Shown here in pieces: positions 1 through 5,818 of a stretch of DNA of 5,818 bases. How positions within the stretch are numbered: position 1 is the stretch's first letter; each line of letters starts with the position of its first letter. Both the position numbers and the translations under genes were made by a program. Source of the DNA: DASQLQ01 sp035629935 (GTDB lineage: Bacteria; Actinomycetota; CADDZG01; WHSQ01); NCBI GenBank assembly GCA_035629935.1, contig DASQLQ010000047.1, positions 1 to 5,818 on the forward strand. Direction: 5' to 3'. The notes beneath the pieces were generated by a model. That model was given only the letters and a program-made list of their open reading frames with translations. It had not been told where the DNA came from and ran no database searches.

Positions 1-13
1 AGGGGTGAGCCGC

Positions 14-2212
14 ATGGCGACGGCGACGGAGAAGGTTTCGGAGAACGGCAGGGCCAACGGCACGCGGGAAGTGGTTACTATCTGCGGTTTCTGCGGCGTG
101 GGCTGCGGCCTGACCCTGAAGGTCGAGAGCGGCGTCATCCAGAAGGTGACGGGCGAGAAAGAGAACCCTTCCAGCAAGGGCGAGGCGTGCATCAAGGGCC
201 GCGAGGGCTGGCGTCACCTGTACAGCGACAAGAGGATCACGCGCCCCCTCATCCGCAAGGACGGCGAACTGGTCCCGGCCTCGTGGGACGAGGCTCTGGA
301 TCTCGTGGCGAGCAAGATGGGCGAGATCAAGGAAGAGCACGGCCCATACGCCTTCGGGGCATTCAGCTCCTCGCGCTCGACCAACGAGCTCAACTACCTG
401 GCGGGTAAGTTCGTCAGGCAGGTGCTCGGGAACAGCAATATAGACTCATGTAACCGTGCTTGACACGCCGCCAGCGTCACCGGTCTGGTGGCAACGTTTG
501 GAGCGGGCGGGGCGACCACCTCTTACGAGGAGTTCGAGAACACCGACGTAATAATCTGCTGGGGTAGCAACACGATGGAGTGCCACCCCATCATCTACAA
601 CCACATGCGCCGCGGCATCAAGAACGGCGCGAAGATGGTAGTCATCGACCCGCGGAAGATAGATCAGGTCAAGAAGGCCGACAAGTGGCTCGGCCTCAAC
701 GTCGGCACCGACATCTGCCTGGCGAACGCGATGGGCCACGTCATCATCGAGGAAGACCTGTACAACAAGGAGTTCGTCGAACGCGCCACGAAGGGCTTCG
801 AGGCTTACAAGGAGAAGGTCGCCGGGTACACGCCCGAGTACGCCGAGCAGATAACGGGCATCCCGGCGGAGGACATCCGCGAGGTGGCCCGCATGTACGC
901 CACCGCCGACAAAGCGACCCTGAACTGGACGCTGGGCATCACCGAGCACCACAACGGCGCCGACGGCGTGTTCGCGCTCATCGACCTGGGGCTCTTGACC
1001 GGGCACGTGGGCAAATACGGAAGCGGCCTCAACCCCTTGCGCGGGCAGAACAACGTGCAGGGCGGCGGGGACATGGGCGCCCTGCCGGACAAGAAGGTCG
1101 GCGGCTGGAGCTGGGACGACCCAGAGGCGCACACGCTCTTCGAGGATGTATGGGGCACTCCCCTGCCGGAACACGAGGGCTTGAACCAGGCCGAGATGAT
1201 GGATGCCGTATCGAAGGGCGAGATCCGGTGTATGTACGTGATCGGGGAGAACCCGGTTCAGTCCGACGCCGACGAGCACAAACACGAGAAGCTCTTCGGC
1301 AGCCTGGACTTCCTGGTCGTGCAGGACATCCTCATGACCAAGACCGCCAGGATGGCCGACGTGGTGCTCCCGGCGGCGGCGAGCTGGGCGGAGACTGATG
1401 GGACAGTCATAAACAGCGAGCGGCGTGTACAGCGGGTTCGCAGGGCGGTCGAGCCGCCAGGCGAGGCGCGCGACGACATCATGATCGTGCGCGACATAGC
1501 CCGTCGCATGGGATACGACTGGAACTTCGAGAGTGCCGAGGAGGTCTGGGACGAGGTGCGCCGCCTCGCGCCCAAGTTCAGCGGCATCAGCTACGAGCGG
1601 CTGGAGAAGTACGGCGGCATCCAGTGGCCTTGCCTGGATGGGAGCTTCGAGGAGATCTCCGACAACACCCCCAAAGAGCAGCTCATGGCGAGCACGAAAG
1701 GGGCCGAGAACGCCGACGGTGGGTCCCTCACGGCCGACGTGGCCGAGAAGGCGGGACCGGGGACCGTGTTCCTGCACGAGGAACTGTGGGCCGAAGAGGT
1801 CGAGAACCGGGCCCCCTTCACGCCCGTGGACCACGAAGGCCCGGTCGAGATGCCGGACGAGGAGTACCCATTCCAGTTGACGACCGGCCGTCGCCTCGCC
1901 TTCCACAACACGGGCACGATGACCCAGGACTACAAGAAGGTCAAAGACAACGAGGAGCTGCTCGAGATCTGCGAGGAAGACGCCGAAAAGCACGGCATCG
2001 AGGACGGCGATATGGTCCGGGTCAGCTCCCGGCGCGGGACCGTCGAAGCAGTAAAGGCCCGCGTCACGGATCGGGTGCGGCCGGGGCTGTTGTTCATGGG
2101 TTACAGCTTCCCTGATCAGGTACCCACCAACGTCCTGACCATCAACGCCATAGACCCGCTGTCGGGAACCGCGGAGCTGAAAGCCTGTGCGGTGAGCATG
2201 GAGAAGGCGTGA
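14..2212 (+). CDS. fdhF: Selenocysteine-containing formate dehydrogenase, FdhF/FDH-H type (single gene read through TGA)
   Basis: Catalytic subunit of a molybdenum (or tungsten) bis-MGD formate dehydrogenase, oxidising formate to CO2; no signal peptide is visible, so probably cytoplasmic. With TGA at 461-463 read as selenocysteine the product is 732 residues, close to E. coli FdhF (715, from memory). Visible in order: a [4Fe-4S] motif with C24, C27, C31 and C59, then K61 (CIKG); NIDSCNRA-Sec150-His151, aligning with E. coli NVDCCARV-Sec140-His141; NPLRGQNNVQG, placing R343 at E. coli R333; MTKTARMADVVLPA; and a C-terminal MGD-binding domain from about residue 617 with TTGRRLAFHNTGTMT. ATG at 14 is chosen because AGGGG at 1-5 lies 8 bases upstream; GTG at 5 is in frame, and the frame is open to the window edge, so a longer N-terminus is possible. 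No partner subunit is seen, so the electron acceptor is unknown. Family assignment is firm; the exact subtype is inferred. Confidence 0.93.
461..463 (+). other. In-frame TGA recoded as selenocysteine (Sec150)
   Basis: The frame opened at 14 meets TGA here and continues open, in the same frame, to 2212. The residues on both sides (NRA before, HAASVTGL after) match the FDH active-site segment, and the TGA takes the place of the Mo-ligating Sec or Cys. A conserved His follows directly. A nonsense mutation in a Cys codon is the alternative. It is less likely because the downstream hairpin keeps the SelB-recognition positions and the rest of the gene shows no decay. Confidence 0.88.
464..500 (+). 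promoter_or_regulatory. Bacterial SECIS element
   Basis: An apical hairpin pairs 476-481 (GTCACC) with 487-492 (GGTGGC) around the loop GGTCT (482-486), with one U-G wobble at 477/491. Counting the U of UGA as 1, U lies at 17 and G, U at 23 and 24. These are the positions known as the bulged U and the loop G/U needed for SelB binding in E. coli fdhF. The GGU CUG codons also sit at the same distance (codons +7 and +8) as in E. coli. The lower stem is less clear: 465-467 can pair with 495-497. The spacing and loop are seen directly; SelB binding is inferred. Confidence 0.78.
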
Positions 2213-2216
2213 TCCA
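2153..2216 (+). repeat. Direct repeat copy A: 3' end of the formate dehydrogenase gene
   Basis: This stretch, the last codons of the formate dehydrogenase gene plus its stop and TCCA, is repeated without gaps at 5431-5494. By hand alignment the best-matching 56 bases (2161-2216) agree at about 42 positions. Both copies are followed by a hairpin whose left arm shares GGCGCGGCAT. Copy A is the intact functional gene end. Confidence 0.75.
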
Positions 2217-2227
2217 AACGACGCTTA

Positions 2228-2279
2228 ACCGCCAGGCGCGGCATAATTCCTCTTTCGGGGTTGTGCCACGCCTGGCGGT
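2228..2279 (+). terminator. Large hairpin after the formate dehydrogenase gene, probable terminator
   Basis: Arms 2228-2250 and 2257-2279 pair over 23 positions with one C-A mismatch (2239/2268) and three G-U pairs, around the 6-base loop TCTTTC. It starts 15 bases after the stop codon. No T-run follows, so it may be an actinobacterial-type terminator without a U-tract, or an mRNA-stabilising or bidirectional hairpin. The structure is plain; the role is inferred. Confidence 0.7.
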
Positions 2280-2326
2280 ACGGCAGAGTTGGGGAAGTAT
2301 CGTCGGCCAGATGATCTAAGGTGACG

Positions 2327-3373
2327 ATGGAACACGCCAGGCTCGAGAAGGTACTGGATACTTCCATCGAAGAGTATGCTTTTTCAGGGGTCATCTCCAT
2401 TCGCCGGCGGGACACTTTGCTCTATGAGAGATCTGCCGGCTATGCCGACCGGAGCAATAAAGTCGCAAACACGTTGGAGACACGGTTCGGCATCGCTTCG
2501 GGAACCAAATTCTTCACCGCCTTAGCCATCGGGAAACTCATCGAAGCTGGGAAACTCTCGTTCTCCACAAGGTTGAAGGATTGCATTGCTCTCGATTTCC
2601 CGCGCTATTCGCAGGAGATCACCATCAGGCACTTGCTCACCCATACATCCGGTATTCCGGACTACTACGATGAAGAAAAGATAACCGACTTCGACAATTT
2701 CGTCCTCAGCATCCCGTGGTACGAATTGAGAGGGCCAGGAGACTATCTGGCCGCATTTCCAGACGAGGACATGAAATTCGCGCCTGGAGAACGCTTCTCC
2801 TATTCGAATGGTGGGTATATTCTCTTGGGGGTGGTGATAGAAGAACTGACCGGCTTGAAGTATCAAGATTTCGTGGAGCAGGCGATCTTCAAGGCTACCG
2901 GCATGAATCGGTCCGGGTATTTCGCGCTGAACAAACTCCCCGAGAAGACAGCGATCGGCTACGTGGAGGAAGGGGGTGGCTGGCGAACGAATATCTTCAA
3001 TCTCCCCATTGTCGGGGCGTCAGATGGAGGCGCATTTACGACCGTGCAAGACATCGCAACCTTATGGAACGCCTTCTGGGGGTATGAGATCTTGCCGAAA
3101 GAGTTGGTTGACATTTATGTCCAGCCTTACGTGAAAGCCGAGACGGAAGGGGAGCACACGTATTACGGTCATGGACTCTGGACTTGTGAGGGCGAGGGCC
3201 GAAACCGCGAAGAATACATCACCGGTTGCGACGCGGGGGTTTCGTTCAAGTCGAGCGTGAATCGAGACAACGATCTGCAGGTCACCGTGATCTCCAATAC
3301 CACTGACGGAGCTTGGCCAGTATTGAGAGACATTGATACCGCATTGAAGGGCAAGAGTGAGTGCCGAAAGTAG
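2327..3373 (+). CDS. Serine hydrolase, beta-lactamase family (class C fold, PF00144 type)
   Basis: A 348-residue protein of the beta-lactamase/D-aminopeptidase/esterase EstB superfamily; the substrate cannot be told from sequence. Visible: the nucleophile motif S58-G-T-K61; the general-base motif Y159-S-N161; RHLLTHTSGIPDYY near residue 105; a GASDGGAFTTVQDIATLW segment near 230-250; and G300-C-D-A-G, where relatives usually have GHxxG, so the usual His is Cys here. There is no signal peptide or lipobox, so it is predicted to be cytoplasmic and unlikely to act on the cell wall or secreted antibiotics. ATG at 2327 is preferred because AAGG at 2317-2320 sits 6 bases upstream; GTG at 2321 is an in-frame alternative with almost no ribosome-binding spacing. 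GC is clearly lower than in either neighbour (about 50% in one 60-base line counted) with more A/T-ending codons, suggesting separate origin. No functional link to its neighbours is evident. Confidence 0.88.
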   Translation: MEHARLEKVLDTSIEEYAFSGVISIRRRDTLLYERSAGYADRSNKVANTLETRFGIASGTKFFTALAIGKLIEAGKLSFSTRLKDCIALDFPRYSQEITIRHLLTHTSGIPDYYDEEKITDFDNFVLSIPWYELRGPGDYLAAFPDEDMKFAPGERFSYSNGGYILLGVVIEELTGLKYQDFVEQAIFKATGMNRSGYFALNKLPEKTAIGYVEEGGGWRTNIFNLPIVGASDGGAFTTVQDIATLWNAFWGYEILPKELVDIYVQPYVKAETEGEHTYYGHGLWTCEGEGRNREEYITGCDAGVSFKSSVNRDNDLQVTVISNTTDGAWPVLRDIDTALKGKSECRK

Positions 3374-3493
3374 ATTGCCAAAGATGGCTTAACCCACACT
3401 GGAAGCGACAGCACTTTGATACGCAATGAATCGTAAGACCGTTGGGTTCCAACTATGTCGCCGTTCACTCTCGGCTAAAAGGAGGAGCATACA
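3374..3493 (+). promoter_or_regulatory. Gap before prpE with a strong ribosome binding site
   Basis: This 120-base gap holds AAAAGGAGGAG at 3477-3487, with GGAGG 8 bases before the GTG start of prpE; it decides that start. TTGATA at 3416-3421 resembles a -35 box, but no convincing -10 lies 16-18 bases downstream. A promoter is expected here given the preceding unrelated gene, but I cannot place it. Confidence 0.6.
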
Positions 3494-5398
3494 GTGAGCA
3501 TCGAGGAGTACCGGGAGTTCCATCGCCGCTCGTTGGAGAACCCGGAGGATTTCTGGACGGAGCAGGCGCAGGCTATCGACTGGCACAGGCCGTACGATAA
3601 GGTCCTGGACTACGATAACCCGCCCTTCTCCAAATGGTTCGTCGGGGGCGAGACGAATATCTGCCACAACGCGGTTGACCGCCACCTCGAAGAACGCGGA
3701 GACCAGAACGCCCTCGTCTACGTCTCCACTGAGACGGACGAACAGAGGACGTACACCTACCGTGAGTTGTACGCCGAGGTCAACTCCTTCGCCGGCATCT
3801 TTCAAGAGCTTGGCGTGAGCCGGGGCGACCGGGTCGTGATCTACATGCCTATGATGCCGGAGTCGATCTTCGCGATGCTCGCGTGCGTCCGCCTCGGTGC
3901 GATCCACTCCGTCGTCTTCGGCGGGTTCGCGGCCGCGAACCTAGCAACCCGCATCGACGACGCGAAACCGAAGGTTATGGTAACCACCAATGCGGGCAAG
4001 CGCGGTGGCAACGTCATCCCTTACAAACCGCTAGTTGATGAAGCGATAGAAAGCTCCGAGTTCCCACCGGAACACGTTGTAGTCTGTAGCCGCGACATCG
4101 AAGCCGATCAGCCCGAAGCCGGAGACCGTGTCCGCGACTACGCCGGGCTGCGCGAGAAACACGCGAATACCGAAGTTCCCGTCGAGTGGCTCGAGTCGAG
4201 CGAGCCGAGCTACATCCTCTACACCTCAGGGACGACCGGAACCCCGAAGGGCGTGCAGAGGGATACGGGCGGACACGCCGTCGCACTCACCGTATCAATG
4301 AAGCACGTCTTTGCGTCGAACCCCGGTGAGACGATGTTCACGGCGTCGGACATCGGGTGGGTGGTCGGGCATTCGTACACGGTGTACGCGCCCTTGATGT
4401 ACGGGATGACTTCCATAGTGTACGAGGGGTTGCCTGTACGTCCCGACCCCGGCATCTGGTGGAGCATCGTCGAAGAGCACGGCGTGAATACGATGTTCAC
4501 GGCGCCGACGGCGATCCGCGCGCTCAGAAAGCAGGACCCGGAGTACATGACGAAGCACGACACCAGCAGCCTGCGCAACCTGTTCCTCGCCGGGGAGCCG
4601 CTCGACGAGCCGACCTCACGTTGGGTTTCCGAGGCTCTGCGCGTCACGGTGCGGGACAACTACTGGCAGACGGAGTCGGGGTGGCCGATCCTGAGCAGCC
4701 ACCTGCCAGGGTTGGACCCGTCCACGATCAGGGTGGGCGCGGCGGGCTTCGCGTGTGCTGGCTACGACCTGAAGCTCGTGAACGAGGAGAGTGGCGAGGA
4801 AGCGAAGACCGGCGAGCGCGGCATCCTGACCATCCAGCCGCCTCTCCCGCCCGGTTTCATGAGCACCGTGTGGGGCGACGACGAGCGGTTCGTCGAGACG
4901 TATTTCTCAGACTTTCCGGGCCGGACGTTGTACTCGACCTTCGACTGGGGCGTGCGGGACGAGGACGGTTACTACCTCATCATGGGACGCTCGGACGACG
5001 TTATAAACGTCGCGGGCCACCGGCTGGGGACACGTGAGATCGAGGAGGCCATGAGCGATCACCCCGAGGTCGCCGAAGCCGCTACCGTCGGCGTGAAGGA
5101 CGAAGACAAGGGACAGGCCGTGCTCGCCTACGTCGTCCCGAAGGATGGCGATAAAGTAGAGTCCGAGGAGGGACGTTCGGAGCTGGAGCAATCCATCAAG
5201 GACATCGTGGATAAGGAGATCGGGGCTATCGCGCGTCCGAAAAGCGTGTACTTCGTGGAGGCGCTGCCGAAAACACGGAGCGGCAAGATGCTCCGGCGCT
5301 CCATACAGGCGCTCGCCGAGAGCCGTGATCCGGGCGATCTCTCGACTCTGGAAGACCCGTCCGCCCTCGACAGCGTACGCGCCTCTACCTCGGACTAA
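3494..5398 (+). CDS. prpE: Propionate--CoA ligase (propionyl-CoA synthetase), PrpE type
   Basis: A 634-residue AMP-forming acyl-CoA synthetase (E. coli PrpE is about 628, from memory). It would activate propionate, perhaps also acetate, to the acyl-CoA through an acyl-AMP in the cytoplasm, feeding the methylcitrate or methylmalonyl route. Visible: an acetyl-CoA synthetase-type N-terminal domain (EEYREFHRRSLENPEDFW); the phosphate-binding loop YTSGTTGTPKG at 243-253; VQRDTGGHAVAL and SDIGWVVGHSYTVYAPL; LAGEPLDEPTSRWV; DNYWQTESGWP at 388-398; the hinge and C-terminal domain G498-RSDDVINVAGHR; and K598 in SGKMLRR, the catalytic lysine that is acylation-regulated in relatives. DNYWQTESGWP, VQRDTGG and the tail RDPGDLSTLEDPSALD are PrpE-like rather than Acs-like. 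The GTG start is set by AGGAGG 8 bases upstream. It is followed by a relic, a hairpin and then a DUF485 gene, a partner typical of short-chain acid uptake. Acetate rather than propionate preference remains possible. Confidence 0.92.
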   Translation: MSIEEYREFHRRSLENPEDFWTEQAQAIDWHRPYDKVLDYDNPPFSKWFVGGETNICHNAVDRHLEERGDQNALVYVSTETDEQRTYTYRELYAEVNSFAGIFQELGVSRGDRVVIYMPMMPESIFAMLACVRLGAIHSVVFGGFAAANLATRIDDAKPKVMVTTNAGKRGGNVIPYKPLVDEAIESSEFPPEHVVVCSRDIEADQPEAGDRVRDYAGLREKHANTEVPVEWLESSEPSYILYTSGTTGTPKGVQRDTGGHAVALTVSMKHVFASNPGETMFTASDIGWVVGHSYTVYAPLMYGMTSIVYEGLPVRPDPGIWWSIVEEHGVNTMFTAPTAIRALRKQDPEYMTKHDTSSLRNLFLAGEPLDEPTSRWVSEALRVTVRDNYWQTESGWPILSSHLPGLDPSTIRVGAAGFACAGYDLKLVNEESGEEAKTGERGILTIQPPLPPGFMSTVWGDDERFVETYFSDFPGRTLYSTFDWGVRDEDGYYLIMGRSDDVINVAGHRLGTREIEEAMSDHPEVAEAATVGVKDEDKGQAVLAYVVPKDGDKVESEEGRSELEQSIKDIVDKEIGAIARPKSVYFVEALPKTRSGKMLRRSIQALAESRDPGDLSTLEDPSALDSVRASTSD

Positions 5399-5430
5399 CC
5401 GCCGGCATCGAGTCTACTGCGGACGGAGAA

Positions 5431-5490
5431 GACTCACATTCCGGTACCGCCGAACTAAAGGCCTGCGAGGTGACGATAGAGAGGGCTTGA
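5431..5490 (+). pseudogene. Relic of a second formate dehydrogenase gene 3' end (direct repeat copy B)
   Basis: Frame 5431-5490 encodes DSHSGTAELKACEVTIERA and a stop, matching the DPLSGTAELKACAVSMEKA end of the intact gene. Over the last 16 codons (5440-5487), 12 residues agree. Of 12 differing codons, 8 are synonymous, and three of the four replacements are conservative (S/T, M/I, K/R). No recognisable formate dehydrogenase sequence lies upstream; the prpE stop is only 32 bases away. It is therefore a truncated tail of a diverged, once-selected gene copy, not an expressed gene. Confidence 0.72.
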
Positions 5491-5494
5491 TCCA

Positions 5495-5533
5495 GGCGCG
5501 GCATGATCCCTTGGTCGGGGATCATGCCGCGCT
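5495..5533 (+). terminator. Hairpin after prpE and the relic, probable terminator
   Basis: Arms 5495-5510 and 5518-5533 pair at all 16 positions (one G-U at the base) around the 7-base loop TTGGTCG. The left arm agrees with 2235-2250 of the first hairpin at 14 of 16 bases. It begins 4 bases after the relic's stop, so it was probably inherited with the relic and now ends the prpE transcript. No T-run follows. Confidence 0.72.
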
Positions 5534-5556
5534 CGTATGCGCGCAACGTCAGACGG

Positions 5557-5586
5557 TTGACTGCATGTACAGCTCTGCAATATAGT
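5557..5586 (+). promoter_or_regulatory. Sigma70-type promoter for the DUF485 gene
   Basis: TTGACT (5557-5562) and TATAGT (5581-5586) each match consensus at five of six bases, with an 18-base spacer. Transcription would begin near 5593, giving a leader of about 25 bases before the GTG at 5619. Its place just after the hairpin at 5495-5533 supports a new transcription unit. Confidence 0.6.
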
Positions 5587-5618
5587 GCGCAACAGGTCGG
5601 AGAGAGGGAAGGAGTTTT

Positions 5619-5818
5619 GTGGAGAGGCAAGACGAGTGGGTACGCGTTGAACAGACGTCGGCGTTCAAGGAGCTGATTAGGGCCAAGAGGGCGTTCATCA
5701 TACCGGCGACGATATTCTTTATGGTTTTCTACTTCGGGCTGCCGTTTCTAGCGGCGTTCACGACCGTATTGAACGTGAAGGTAATCGGTTCGCTGACGTT
5801 AGCTTACATCTACGCGTT
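5619..5818 (+). CDS. DUF485 family small membrane protein (YjcH-like), 3' end outside window
   Basis: Translation from GTG at 5619 gives 66 residues before the edge, starting MERQDEWVRVEQTSAFKELI, so the gene is incomplete. The pattern is that of DUF485: a soluble N-terminus with F-x-x-L-x-x-x-K-R (FKELIRAKR, about residues 17-25), then a first membrane segment (FIIPATIFFMVFYFGLPFLA, about 27-46), a short loop, and the start of a second segment (VIGSLTLAYIYA). AAGGAG at 5609-5614, 4 bases before the start, supports GTG; no competing ATG is in range. In many bacteria DUF485 genes directly precede the acetate/cation symporter gene actP next to an acyl-CoA synthetase, so an ActP-like transporter is predicted downstream. 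The molecular role of DUF485 proteins is poorly defined; the link to acetate or propionate uptake here is inferred from context. Confidence 0.8.
   Translation, partial: MERQDEWVRVEQTSAFKELIRAKRAFIIPATIFFMVFYFGLPFLAAFTTVLNVKVIGSLTLAYIYA

Noticed and set aside
446..1993. A 515-codon open frame on the minus strand across the formate dehydrogenase gene.
   Set aside because: It is the antisense shadow of a high-GC gene with strongly biased third positions. The plus strand encodes a clear FDH here, and the minus product has no recognisable family.
488..2212. A separate gene starting at GTG 488.
   Set aside because: That GTG is inside the SECIS stem, has no ribosome binding site, and the product would lack the Fe-S domain and active site. 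It is the continuation of the gene after the Sec codon.
2327..3373. An antibiotic-resistance beta-lactamase.
   Set aside because: SxxK and YSN are general to the superfamily. There is no signal peptide and no KTG motif, so resistance is not supported.
3377..3388. A small hairpin GCCA-AAGA-TGGC just after the hydrolase stop, as a terminator.
   Set aside because: Only four base pairs and no T-run; expected by chance.
5325..5585. An 86-codon plus-strand frame overlapping the prpE end.
   Set aside because: It overlaps prpE in another frame, lacks a ribosome binding site, and runs through the relic and the hairpin.
5385..5630. Minus-strand frame whose product resembles that of the minus frame at 2116-2415.
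   Set aside because: The similarity (RGIMPRL, QAFSSAVP) is the reverse-strand image of the duplicated fdh tail and hairpin, not a conserved gene family.

Overview
The window is bacterial, high-GC, and every gene I can support lies on the plus strand. Codon use is G/C-rich at third positions but still uses ATA and AGG freely. Together with the protein families this suggests a deep-branching actinobacterium, possibly Rubrobacter-like; that is inference from style, not proof.

Layout: (1) 14-2212, a molybdenum formate dehydrogenase of the FdhF (FDH-H) type. It is read through an in-frame TGA at 461-463 that falls exactly on the catalytic selenocysteine position, followed by a SECIS-like hairpin. 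The two open frames on either side of the TGA are one gene. (2) 2213-2326, a gap with a very strong imperfect hairpin just after the stop. (3) 2327-3373, a cytoplasmic serine hydrolase of the beta-lactamase/class C fold, visibly lower in GC than its neighbours. (4) 3374-3493, a short gap ending in a strong ribosome binding site. (5) 3494-5398, a PrpE-type propionate--CoA ligase. (6) 5399-5618, a 220-base gap with three items: a degenerate second copy of the last codons of the formate dehydrogenase gene, a second hairpin related to the first, and a good sigma70-type promoter. (7) 5619 to the window end, the start of a DUF485 (YjcH-like) small membrane protein, cut by the window edge.

Functional reading: the window combines formate oxidation (or formate/CO2 interconversion) with activation of short-chain acids. 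DUF485 genes commonly sit before acetate/cation symporter (ActP) genes, so a propionate/acetate uptake gene is predicted just outside the window.

The two observations most worth pursuing are the recoded TGA with its conserved SECIS positions, and the duplicated formate dehydrogenase 3' end plus hairpin bracketing the hydrolase-prpE segment. The differences between the two 3' ends are mostly synonymous, so the relic probably descends from a once-functional second formate dehydrogenase gene. I found no clearly new system, CRISPR array, tRNA, rRNA or transposase.
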